This document shows positions 6,678 to 13,479 of a stretch of DNA of 16,489 nt, in pieces (position 1 is the stretch's first letter; each line of letters starts with the position of its first letter). The stretch comes from UPXZ01 sp964345395 (GTDB lineage: Bacteria; Bacteroidota; Bacteroidia; Bacteroidales; Paludibacteraceae): contig CAYFRA010000039.1 of assembly GCA_964345395.1 (NCBI GenBank), positions 1-16,489 of the forward strand, in the 5' to 3' direction. The translations under genes and the position numbers were made by a program. A model generated the notes under the pieces. It saw nothing but the letters and a program-made list of their open reading frames with translations. It made no database searches and was not told where the DNA came from.

Positions 6678-7544
6678 ATGAAATGGATAAATAGAAATGA
6701 TGATGAGTCAAATTTTGAAGATCGTCGAGGTATGTCAACTGGTGGCAAAGCTGCCATTGGAGGTGGGTTAGGTGCCATAATTGTTATGGCCTTATACTTA
6801 TTTACTGGGCAAGATTTTTCTCCGCTTGTAGATACTTTTTCAGGGCAGACAGGCACTCAAACAGAGCAATATGATGCTTCACGAGCAAATGAAAATGAAG
6901 ATTTGAAAGTATTGACTTTGGGTGTGTTTAATTCAGCCAATGATGTGTGGACTGAGATTTTCAGAAACGAATTGGGGAAACAATACCGCAAACCAAATTA
7001 TGTTGTTTATACAGACTTTACAAATTCGGCTTGTGGAGGAGCTACTCTGCAAGTGGGTCCTTTCTACTGTCCTGGAGATGAAAAGGTCTATATGGATCTC
7101 AATTTCTTTCACGAATTAGCGAGTAAATATGGTGCCCCTGGTGAGCTTGCTGTAGCCTACGTTACCGCACATGAGGTTGGACACCACGTGCAAAGATTGT
7201 TGGGGATATTGGATGAAATGCAACGACAACGTGGCAGATTATCTGAAAAAGATTACAATGCACTCAATGTCCGCTTGGAGTTGCAAGCTGATTTTTTTGC
7301 AGGTTTGTGGGTGCATCATGCAGTCAAACAAGGGGTGATATCTATTGATATGAAAGATGTTGAATCTGCCTTGGCAGCTGCCAACGCTGTCGGGGACGAC
7401 ACATTGCAAAAGAAAGCATATGGTCGCACAATGCCCGACACCTTTACTCACGGCACATCAGAACAACGGATGAGATGGTTTAAGAAAGGTTTACAAACAG
7501 GCGATTTCAGACAAGGCGACACTTTTAATGCTCGACAATTATAA
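6678..7544 (+). CDS. ypfJ: Membrane-anchored neutral zinc metallopeptidase, YpfJ family
   Basis: This 288-residue protein matches the 'neutral zinc metallopeptidase' (YpfJ, Pfam Zn_peptidase) family. It has a short hydrophilic N-terminus (MKWINRNDDESNFEDRRG), then a Gly-rich transmembrane segment at about 24-43 (GGKAAIGGGLGAIIVMALYLF). A variable linker and the peptidase-like domain follow. The zincin motif is TAHEVGHHVQ with H165, E166 and H169. LELQADFFAGLWVHH at about 200-214 supplies the probable third ligand E201 in the conserved LELQAD segment. NSACGGATLQVGPFYCPGDEKVYMDLNFF is also a family hallmark. The catalytic domain is probably outside the cytoplasm. The physiological substrate of the family is unknown. 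The gene ends 6 bases before a strong terminator. Confidence 0.9.
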   Translation: MKWINRNDDESNFEDRRGMSTGGKAAIGGGLGAIIVMALYLFTGQDFSPLVDTFSGQTGTQTEQYDASRANENEDLKVLTLGVFNSANDVWTEIFRNELGKQYRKPNYVVYTDFTNSACGGATLQVGPFYCPGDEKVYMDLNFFHELASKYGAPGELAVAYVTAHEVGHHVQRLLGILDEMQRQRGRLSEKDYNALNVRLELQADFFAGLWVHHAVKQGVISIDMKDVESALAAANAVGDDTLQKKAYGRTMPDTFTHGTSEQRMRWFKKGLQTGDFRQGDTFNARQL

Positions 7545-7550
7545 AAAATA

Positions 7551-7594
7551 AAAAACTGCTAAACAAATACCATCAAATGTTTAGCAGTTTTTTT
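7551..7594 (+). terminator. Bidirectional intrinsic terminator
   Basis: A perfect 15-bp stem pairs AAAAACTGCTAAACA (7551-7565) with TGTTTAGCAGTTTTT (7578-7592) around a 12-base loop. The T run on the plus strand ends ypfJ. On the minus strand the stem is followed by a T-rich tract, so it can also stop the operon whose last gene ends at 7714. Confidence 0.9.
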
Positions 7595-7626
7595 CTGAAA
7601 ATTTCCAAAACACAAAATTATCAATC

Positions 7627-7714
7627 CAACATCAACCCAATATCTACTGTATATCAACCGAATATCTATCGAATATCTATCGAATTACTACTGAATATCA
7701 ACCGAACATCAACT
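7627..7714. repeat. 11-nt tandem repeat array, copy 3 (8 units)
   Basis: Eight consecutive 11-nt units start at 7627, 7638, 7649, 7660, 7671, 7682, 7693 and 7704. The consensus is GAATATCWAYC, and the units at 7660 and 7671 are identical. The last unit overlaps the stop codon of the hydrolase gene by one base. It lies between the terminator and the 3' end of that gene. Shorter arrays of the same unit are at 163-217 and 815-847. Confidence 0.85.
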
Positions 7715-8652
7715 TATCCACTAATCTTCTCAAGCATCTCATCAAATACTCTCTTTTGTAGTGCCCAATCTTTTTCAGTTACGCCATCTCTATATTTTAA
7801 TCTGGTGAAAACGTGGTGGTGCGAATCTACCATTTCCACTTCTGTTTTACTACCATCGCTATTCTCTACACCTTTCCATATCAACACGGCACTTACGGGG
7901 TCGGCTGCACCATCGACAGTAGTTTTATATGTCTTCATAAAACAATCTTTTGGTAGCACAATACCTTTTTGTAAATCTTTTCGGGTTAAGTCAATCAAAC
8001 CCATCAACTGTTGTAGTGCCTGATAGGGACGGTAGCTATACCAATAACTTATCTCTTGATCATTATTTCCCGACTCCACAAATCCCAAGACAGGTCCTAA
8101 AGCATTGACCAATGTCAAAGTTTTATTGGATGAAACAATGATAGGGTCAATTAAGAATACTCCTTTTGGATGATTTTCATCATTAAAATAGCCATCACTA
8201 AAGAGATTGATAATCAATGGTGCACCCGTTGACGAGCCAGCTAAATAGATGTTTTTGTAGCCTATTTGTCGTAGTTTTTCATACTCCTCTTTGATTGATG
8301 ATTGCCAATCTTTCCAAGTTGCCTCTTTGAAAGCTTGATAGTCACTGCCGTGCCCACCCAATAGCACTTGCGAAACATAAAACTTATATTCTCCCATTGT
8401 CTCAGACTTTTCTCGCAATTCATCCCATTCAAAAGTGCTTGCCGAAAAGCCGTGTGCAGCAATAATAACAGGCATATTCAAATCCTTAACGGTAGGGTAT
8501 TTGTAACGCTCGGAGAGTAGATTGTTGATGGGATAGTTGCTTAAATCATACACTTTACCACTATCTACCATATCATCAGTGATGTTGGGCTCGTTGGCAC
8601 AAGATGTAAATATTAAAAGAACTACAAATAGTGTTTGAATAATATTTTTCAT
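7714..8652 (-). CDS. Lipoprotein alpha/beta hydrolase of unknown substrate
   Basis: This 312-residue protein has a lipoprotein signal peptide (MKNIIQTLFVVLLIFTSC) with a lipobox-like IFTSC, so Cys18 is the probable lipidated residue and the enzyme is anchored in the cell envelope. The alpha/beta hydrolase core shows the oxyanion-loop motif HGFSAS (67-72), the nucleophile elbow GSSTG (139-143, S141), and candidate acid and base residues at D251 (GAADP) and H278-H280 (DSHHHVFTRL). The acid/base pair in this order, about 110-140 residues after the Ser, fits a carboxylesterase, lipase or monoacylglycerol-lipase-type enzyme. The substrate cannot be read. It is the last gene of the minus-strand unit, 10 bases after the small outer-membrane protein gene, with no promoter in between. 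Confidence 0.8.
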   Translation of the reverse strand: MKNIIQTLFVVLLIFTSCANEPNITDDMVDSGKVYDLSNYPINNLLSERYKYPTVKDLNMPVIIAAHGFSASTFEWDELREKSETMGEYKFYVSQVLLGGHGSDYQAFKEATWKDWQSSIKEEYEKLRQIGYKNIYLAGSSTGAPLIINLFSDGYFNDENHPKGVFLIDPIIVSSNKTLTLVNALGPVLGFVESGNNDQEISYWYSYRPYQALQQLMGLIDLTRKDLQKGIVLPKDCFMKTYKTTVDGAADPVSAVLIWKGVENSDGSKTEVEMVDSHHHVFTRLKYRDGVTEKDWALQKRVFDEMLEKISG

Positions 8653-8662
8653 TTTACTTTGT

Positions 8663-9190
8663 CTATTTAATTTTGTAATACAATTTGATTTGATAAGCTA
8701 ACGGAAAAAGTGTTCCTGCACCTTGTTTACCATCACTATTGATGATGTTGTAAACAACAGAGCTCGAAATATGAATGGGCAACTTGAAGCTGTAATGTAA
8801 TCCCAATTCAAACTGTGCCAATCCTGATTTGTTACTCAGCATATCAAAACGAGCATCTTCATAGTCAGCTATGAAGAAACCACCATTCAAACCAGTGCTT
8901 AATTGTAGGGCTTTGCTACTGAAAAAATGCCAATCAGCACCGATCGTGTAGCTCTCTTGATTGATGGCATTGGAGTTAATTGCGCTACCTAATCTGCTTG
9001 AAATAGCTGCCGCTTTGAGATGTAAATGATTATTCAATAGTTGTTCGGACGAATAATCCAATCCCAAACCATTCTCCCAATAAAGATTTTGGGTTTTTTG
9101 CGAAACAACTCCTATTGACAAATTGCTTTGAGCCTGCAATGTTAATGTCAAGCATATCAATAAAAATAAACTTAATATTAGTTTTCTCAT
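8663..9190 (-). CDS. Small predicted outer-membrane beta-barrel protein
   Basis: This 175-residue protein has a Sec signal peptide (MRKLILSLFLLICLTLTLQAQ, cleavage near residue 21). The mature part alternates polar and aromatic or hydrophobic residues in strand-sized blocks (for example NLYWENGLGLDYS, YTIGADWHFF, ELGLHYSFKLP), and the C-terminus is strand-like (AYQIKLYYKIK). This is the look of an eight-stranded outer-membrane barrel, but I recognise no named family. It starts 20 bases after the stop of the DAHP synthase gene, with no promoter motif in the gap. It is therefore probably transcribed with the aromatic operon and with the lipoprotein hydrolase downstream. Confidence 0.65.
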   Translation of the reverse strand: MRKLILSLFLLICLTLTLQAQSNLSIGVVSQKTQNLYWENGLGLDYSSEQLLNNHLHLKAAAISSRLGSAINSNAINQESYTIGADWHFFSSKALQLSTGLNGGFFIADYEDARFDMLSNKSGLAQFELGLHYSFKLPIHISSSVVYNIINSDGKQGAGTLFPLAYQIKLYYKIK

Positions 9191-9209
9191 AATTTTTCTT
9201 ATTATTTAA

Positions 9210-10268
9210 TTATTTCATAATTTGCACTTGCTGTCTGACAGACTCTTCGTGTATTGCCATCAAAATAGTTTTGATAAACTCACCACTCATATCCATACTC
9301 TCAGCTGTTGCAATGCGGTCTTTTAGTATTTCATCATAGCGTTTGGTTTGCAAAATGGGCATATTGTGTTCCTTTTTATATATCCCTATCTCCTGTGATA
9401 CCCGCATACGTTTAGCTAAAAGTTCCAATAAATCATTATCTAAGCTGTCAATTTGACGACGAAGTGCCGAGAGGTTTTCTGTAGTCTGTTTGGTATCTCT
9501 AATAACCAAATTATCCAATATAAGCGTCAACACCTCAGGTTTGATTTGTTGTGCCGCATCGCTCCAAGCTTTGTCAGGATTGCAATGTGTCTCGATGATT
9601 AATCCGTCAAAGTTTAAGTCCATTGCCTGCTGTGATATAGGTGCAATCAGTTCGCGTGTGCCACCGATGTGAGAAGGATCACAGATGATAGGTAAGTCTG
9701 GAATCTGACGATGAAGTTCAATAGGAATATGCCATTGAGGTAAATTGCGATAAATCTTCTTTTCGGCTGTGCTAAAACCGCGATGAATAGCACCAATCTT
9801 TTTAATACCAGCTTTATACAGTCTTTCAATAGCTCCAATCCACAAATCTACATCTGGATTTACCGGGTTTTTTACCAAAACAGGAATATCAGTTCCAATT
9901 AGAGCATCAGCTATTTCTTGAACAGAAAATGGATTGGCAGTGGTGCGAGCACCTATCCACATCATATCAACGCCATTGGCAAGAGCATCTTGCACGTGAC
10001 TTACATTAGCCACTTCCACAGCAATATAAAGTCCTAATTCTTCTTTTACACGTTTGAGCCACTCAAAAGCTTTAATCCCATGACCTTCAAAACCTCCTGG
10101 TTTTGTGCGAGGTTTCCAAACACCAGCACGGAAGATTTTTACTCCTGCTGCTTTTAGCTCAATAGCTGTATTCATAACTTGCTCTTCTGTTTCAGCACTG
10201 CAAGGCCCTGAAATAAGTAAAGGTCGTTTTGGGTCTATACCCGGTAATAAAATTGATTCAAATTTCAT
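9210..10268 (-). CDS. aroF: Bifunctional DAHP synthase / chorismate mutase
   Basis: This 352-residue protein joins two steps of aromatic amino acid synthesis. Residues 1-255 are a class I (KDO8P-like, subfamily I-beta) DAHP synthase that condenses PEP and erythrose 4-phosphate. Motifs include ISGPCSAET (19-27), RAGVWKPRTKPGGFEG (47-62), WIGARTTANPF (104-114), LVKNPVNPD (131-139), IHRGFS (161-166), CDPSHIGGTR (196-205) and ETHCNPDKAWSDAAQ (226-240). Residues 265-345 are a type II (AroQ) chorismate mutase helix bundle beginning LSALRRQIDSLDNDLLELLAKRM, with the active-site Arg and Lys positions in place. This carboxy-terminal fusion is a known arrangement in Bacteroidetes, where the mutase can also confer feedback control. 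It follows the aminotransferase gene by 28 bases in the attenuator-controlled operon. Confidence 0.95.
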   Translation of the reverse strand: MKFESILLPGIDPKRPLLISGPCSAETEEQVMNTAIELKAAGVKIFRAGVWKPRTKPGGFEGHGIKAFEWLKRVKEELGLYIAVEVANVSHVQDALANGVDMMWIGARTTANPFSVQEIADALIGTDIPVLVKNPVNPDVDLWIGAIERLYKAGIKKIGAIHRGFSTAEKKIYRNLPQWHIPIELHRQIPDLPIICDPSHIGGTRELIAPISQQAMDLNFDGLIIETHCNPDKAWSDAAQQIKPEVLTLILDNLVIRDTKQTTENLSALRRQIDSLDNDLLELLAKRMRVSQEIGIYKKEHNMPILQTKRYDEILKDRIATAESMDMSGEFIKTILMAIHEESVRQQVQIMK

Positions 10269-10296
10269 AATTATATTATTTGTTTTATATATTTTT

Positions 10297-11460
10297 CTAA
10301 GAATTGATTCTATCTAAGGCATTGTTTAATCTCTCTTTTGTAGCACAAAGCGATATGCGTATATACTGCTCTCCATTACTACCAAAAATCAAACCGGGGG
10401 TAATAAACACCTGTTTGTTATATAAAATATAGTCAGTCAGTTCTGCTGCATTTTTGTAATTCCCTCTAATTTTTCCCCAAACAAATATTCCAACTTGCTC
10501 TTTATCATACTCACAATTGAGTGTGTCCATAATTTCAAAAGCCACTTCACGTCTCTCTTTGTAGATGTTGTTCATCTCGTCGTGCCACGCTTTGCTGTTG
10601 TTGAGAGCCTCTACAGCTGCCAACATCATAGGGCGAAACATGCCGCTATCTACATTGGTTTTTACGGCCACTACCCATTGAATAAATTGCGGATTGCTTG
10701 CCATCATGGCTATACGCCAACCCGCCATATTATGCGATTTACTCATTGAGTTGAGTTCAATTGCAATATCCTTTGCACCCTCAACAGCTAAAATGCTCAA
10801 CTTTTTGTCATTCAAAATAAAACTGTATGGATTGTCATTACAAATCACAATCTGATGTTTTTTACCAAATGCTATCAATCTTTCAAACAACTTCATCGAT
10901 GCGTTTGTTCCGGTCGGCATATTTGGATAATTGACCCACATCAATTTGACATTGCTTAAATCCCTGACTTCTAATGCCTCAAAATCTGGTTGCCAATTGT
11001 TTTTTTCATCCAAATCATATTGAATTACATCAGCACCACAAATTTTACTGGCTGACATATAGGTGGGGTAACCAGGATTTGGTACCAAAACAGATTCTCC
11101 CGGATTGACAAAAGCCAATGTGATATGCAGTATTCCCTCTTTTGAACCGATCAGAGGCTGAATTTCGTTAGTGGGGTCTAGGACTACTTGAAACCACTCT
11201 AAATACCATTTTGCAAAAGCTTGGCGTAGCTCGGGAATACCTACGTATGGTTGATAACTGTGTACGTTGGCTTGCTGAGCACTTTCTATCAAAGTGTTGA
11301 TGGTTTGCTCAGAAGGGGGTAAATCGGGGCTTCCAACACCCAAATTGATGATATCCTTTCCTTGAGCATTAAGATCGGCTATCTCTCTCAGTTTTTTTGA
11401 AAAGTAATATTCGCTTACTGTGCTTAGTCGTTTCGCTGGTTGAATTTGCTTCATTTTCAA
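10297..11460 (-). CDS. Class I/II PLP aminotransferase of the aromatic operon
   Basis: This 387-residue fold-type I aminotransferase resembles aspartate and LL-diaminopimelate aminotransferases. Visible marks are DIINLGVGSPDLPP (36-49), the PLP-phosphate and ring contacts near GSKEGI (105-110), NYPNMPTGTN (177-186), CNDNPYSF (207-214) and the Schiff-base lysine K241 in SMSKSHNMAGWR. R249 follows, and the carboxylate-binding Arg lies in YIRISLC. Its place between pheA and the DAHP synthase/chorismate mutase gene suggests that it transaminates phenylpyruvate and 4-hydroxyphenylpyruvate (or prephenate) to the amino acids. Sequence alone does not exclude an aspartate or diaminopimelate role. The start is the first Met of MKMK, with the third codon as an alternative. 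Gaps to the neighbouring genes are about 30 bases. Confidence 0.85.
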   Translation of the reverse strand: MKMKQIQPAKRLSTVSEYYFSKKLREIADLNAQGKDIINLGVGSPDLPPSEQTINTLIESAQQANVHSYQPYVGIPELRQAFAKWYLEWFQVVLDPTNEIQPLIGSKEGILHITLAFVNPGESVLVPNPGYPTYMSASKICGADVIQYDLDEKNNWQPDFEALEVRDLSNVKLMWVNYPNMPTGTNASMKLFERLIAFGKKHQIVICNDNPYSFILNDKKLSILAVEGAKDIAIELNSMSKSHNMAGWRIAMMASNPQFIQWVVAVKTNVDSGMFRPMMLAAVEALNNSKAWHDEMNNIYKERREVAFEIMDTLNCEYDKEQVGIFVWGKIRGNYKNAAELTDYILYNKQVFITPGLIFGSNGEQYIRISLCATKERLNNALDRINS

Positions 11461-11491
11461 TTGTTTTGTGATAAATTTTCTCTATTAGTTA

Positions 11492-12337
11492 TTAGCTTTT
11501 AGGATAGGGAGCTTCGCGATACTCTCCCAAAATTTGAAATTCATTTGTCAAAGGTTTGATAGCCTCCAACGCTTGACGATACCTTTCGTAATTATCAAAA
11601 GTGAGTGCCACGTAAAATTGGTATTCCCACTCGTGTCCGATAATCGGTAGCGATTGAATTTTTGTCAAATTGATGTGATAAAACGATAGGATTGTCAATA
11701 CTTTTGAAAGACTTCCTTCTTCGTGCGGTAGGGTAAAAACAATGGTCGATTTATTCAGCTCTACACCTCTATTAAGTTTGTAGGCTAAATCAGGTTTTGC
11801 AATGATTAGGAAGCGCGTAAAGTTCCTTTTGTTGGTTTCAATACCTTCAGCGATGATCTCTAAACCGTAGTTTTCAGCTGCCAATCTGCTACAGATAGCA
11901 GCTCGCCCTTTGATCTTGTTTGTTGCAATTTCTTTGGCACTAAGTGCGGTATCATCGCTTTCTACTACAAGTAAATTTTTGTTGTTATCTAAAAAATCCT
12001 CACATTGCATCAGGGCAATGGGGTGGGAGTGTACCTCTTTGATATCTTCTATCTTTTGCCCCGGCAGTACAGCTAAATGGTGTTCAATGCGTAATTTGTG
12101 CTCACCAATAATCAAACTGCCACTTTGACGAAGCAAATCGTGGTTTTGAAGCAAACTGCCTGCAATGGTGTTCTCTATGGCTACTACAGCCAATAAATCC
12201 TCATCTTCATCCATCTTTGCAAAAAGTTCTTTGAAGGTGTTACAAGGCACTATTTCAATCTCCTCTTCGCTAAAATACTCCAAGGCTGCAATTTGGTGAA
12301 AAGCTCCTTTTACTCCCTGAATAGCTACTCGTTTCAT
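11492..12337 (-). CDS. pheA: Prephenate dehydratase with ACT domain
   Basis: This 281-residue monofunctional prephenate dehydratase converts prephenate to phenylpyruvate. The catalytic part spans about 1-180: it begins VAIQGVKGAFHQIAA, contains AIENTIAGSL (53-62) and HPIALMQC (105-112), and keeps the TRF motif at 174-176 (NFTRFLII) with the catalytic Thr. An ACT regulatory domain covers about 196-270, with GSLSKVL in place of the usual GALxxxL and QSLP at 228-231 where the Phe-binding ESRP motif of many enzymes lies, followed by WEYQFYV. There is no fused chorismate mutase, which instead sits on the DAHP synthase at 9210. It is the first structural gene of the operon, and the intrinsic terminator of the Phe/Tyr attenuator ends about 20 bases before its ATG. 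Confidence 0.95.
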   Translation of the reverse strand: MKRVAIQGVKGAFHQIAALEYFSEEEIEIVPCNTFKELFAKMDEDEDLLAVVAIENTIAGSLLQNHDLLRQSGSLIIGEHKLRIEHHLAVLPGQKIEDIKEVHSHPIALMQCEDFLDNNKNLLVVESDDTALSAKEIATNKIKGRAAICSRLAAENYGLEIIAEGIETNKRNFTRFLIIAKPDLAYKLNRGVELNKSTIVFTLPHEEGSLSKVLTILSFYHINLTKIQSLPIIGHEWEYQFYVALTFDNYERYRQALEAIKPLTNEFQILGEYREAPYPKS

Positions 12338-12355
12338 TTTAATCTGAATTTTTAT

Positions 12356-12392
12356 AAAAAAAATCCTGCCTAAATTTAATTAAGCAGGATTT
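12356..12392 (-). terminator. Attenuator terminator hairpin in the pheA leader
   Basis: On the minus strand AAAUCCUGCUUAA (12392-12380) pairs with UUAGGCAGGAUUU (12373-12361): 13 base pairs including one G-U, with a 6-base loop. The U tract contains eight U (12363-12356). It lies between the Phe/Tyr-rich leader frame and the pheA start, so it can end transcription before the structural genes. Its left arm is also the partner of the antiterminator. Confidence 0.88.
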
Positions 12393-12447
12393 GTATATAT
12401 GATTGATTGATTTATTCTCTTCAACTTTGCATATTAATATCCTGCTT
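12382..12447 (-). promoter_or_regulatory. Antiterminator pairing of the pheA attenuator
   Basis: AAGCAGGAU at 12447-12439, inside the last codons of the leader reading frame, is perfectly complementary over 9 bases to AUCCUGCUU at 12390-12382. The latter is the left arm of the terminator, so the two structures exclude each other. A ribosome finishing the leader frame covers the first strand and allows termination. A ribosome stalled upstream on the Tyr/Phe codons leaves it free, so the antiterminator can form. Confidence 0.82.
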
Positions 12448-12499
12448 TTAGCTTAAAAAAGTAAAAGTAAAAATAAAAATATACAGACCAAGTTCTCAT
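12434..12499 (-). CDS. Phe/Tyr-rich attenuator leader peptide
   Basis: This 21-codon frame runs from the ATG at 12499-12497 to the TAA at 12436-12434. It encodes MRTWSV, then YFYFYFYFF (nine consecutive aromatic residues, codons 7-15), then KLKAGY. It is the leader peptide of the pheA operon, acting through the speed of its translation rather than as a protein. Codon order is alternating Tyr and Phe, matching an operon that serves both amino acids. A Trp codon at position 4 may be incidental. The ATG is about 25 bases after the predicted transcription start and preceded by an A-rich GATAAA, as usual for Bacteroidetes. The final codons overlap the antiterminator strand. Too short for routine gene callers, so it is likely unannotated. 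Confidence 0.88.
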   Translation of the reverse strand: MRTWSVYFYFYFYFFKLKAGY

Positions 12500-12531
12500 T
12501 TTATCAAAAAAACATTCTTTGTTTAACGTTG

Positions 12532-12561
12532 CAAAAGTAATATAAATTTTTAATAAACAAA
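12532..12561 (-). promoter_or_regulatory. Promoter of the aromatic amino acid operon
   Basis: On the minus strand TTTG at 12561-12558 and TACTTTTG at 12539-12532 are separated by 18 bases, a close match to the Bacteroidetes TTTG / TAnnTTTG promoter. The predicted start of transcription is near 12525. This gives a leader RNA of about 190 bases before pheA that contains the leader frame and both attenuator hairpins. Confidence 0.75.
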
Positions 12562-12670
12562 TAATTTTGGTTCAAATATTGAAAATTTCTTACATATTTC
12601 AATTTGTTTCATAAAAATAGAGTAAAAAGGTCGAATTATTCTTGCCAAACATATGTTTATGATCAATCAG

Positions 12671-13468
12671 TTAAAAATTGCATTTGCTATCTTGTTGCTC
12701 TCTGATTAAGCTTTGAGCCAACTCAGGCCTATCGGTAGTGATAAAATCAATTCCCATTCCCAATAATTTTATAATCATCTCTTCTGAGTTTACAGTCCAT
12801 GCATTGGTTTTCAGACCGAGCTGGTGGGCTTCCTCTATCCATTTGGGATGTTTTTGAAAAATGGAGTAGTGATAATCTAAACCTGCTGCACCAATCTCTT
12901 TCAACTGCTGTGGTGACCAATCTCCATTCAAATAATAAACATCGGATTCGGGGGCAAGTTCGCGAACATGGTAAATGTAGTTGATGCCAAATGCAATATA
13001 CTCAACTCTTTCACTCAAGCCCTTATTTTTCACCATTTTTACAACTTGTTCAGTCAGCAATCTGTCTTTTTCGGAGCTTTTATGTGATTTGAACTCTACA
13101 ATCAATTTCATGTTTTGACAAGTCTCAAATGCTGATAAATACTCCTCAAATGTAGAGATGGTTTCACCATTAGAAAGTTTGGCTTGACGAATAACAGAGA
13201 AGTTGTGGTCTTCAATGATAAGTTTTTCACCATCAATATCAATATCTGCATCGTGGTTTACAACAGCAATATTGTCAGCCGTGAGCCTGATATCTACTTC
13301 CGAACCGTATGCTTCGATTTTACAAGCATTTTGCAGTGATGAAATTGAATTTTGAGCTGAACCCTCTTTCTGCCAATACCCACGATGTGCAATCACTTGC
13401 GTTTGTGTGTTAGCCCATAAACTCACAAATAAAAACGACAATAAAAAGATTGGTTTATAAAACTTCAT
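12671..13468 (-). CDS. Exported glycerophosphodiester phosphodiesterase family protein
   Basis: This 265-residue protein has a signal peptide (MKFYKPIFLLSFLFVSLWANTQ, cleavage near residue 21-24), so it is periplasmic or envelope-located. It carries a TIM-barrel GDPD domain, which hydrolyses glycerophosphodiesters to an alcohol and glycerol 3-phosphate. Catalytic motifs are AHRGYW (27-32; H28, R29), EVDIRLTAD (57-65; E57, D59), VNHDADID (70-77; H72), FKSHK, and the C-terminal NAWTVNSEE and ITTDRPELA. The PENT element normally following HRG reads SAQN (37-40), a variant I have seen in Bacteroidetes members. It begins 11 bases after the WbpE-like gene, so it is the last gene of the sugar operon. 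Its role there, perhaps recycling lipid headgroups, is a guess. Confidence 0.88.
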   Translation of the reverse strand: MKFYKPIFLLSFLFVSLWANTQTQVIAHRGYWQKEGSAQNSISSLQNACKIEAYGSEVDIRLTADNIAVVNHDADIDIDGEKLIIEDHNFSVIRQAKLSNGETISTFEEYLSAFETCQNMKLIVEFKSHKSSEKDRLLTEQVVKMVKNKGLSERVEYIAFGINYIYHVRELAPESDVYYLNGDWSPQQLKEIGAAGLDYHYSIFQKHPKWIEEAHQLGLKTNAWTVNSEEMIIKLLGMGIDFITTDRPELAQSLIREQQDSKCNF

Positions 13469-13479
13469 AGTGCTTTGTT

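Noticed and set aside
7627..7714. CRISPR array or coding peptide repeat.
   Set aside because: Units are 11 nt and abut one another with no spacers. The long plus-strand frame through them (7577-8023) exists only because an 11-nt period avoids stops and then runs antisense to the hydrolase gene.
12504..12515. Three-codon frame M-F-F-stop just before the leader ATG (minus strand).
   Set aside because: It sits about 10 bases into the predicted transcript and holds two Phe codons. It is too short to separate from chance in a T-rich stretch, and the 21-codon frame explains the regulation without it.
12338..12531. T-box or amino-acid riboswitch instead of a translated attenuator.
   Set aside because: I see no T-box-like sequence or specifier loop. 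The aromatic codon run in an ATG-started frame with a well-placed stop is a direct and sufficient explanation.
12647..12658. 12-bp palindrome AAACATATGTTT between the phosphodiesterase gene and the pheA promoter.
   Set aside because: It is AT-rich and short, has no T run to act as a terminator, and such palindromes are expected by chance in this base composition.
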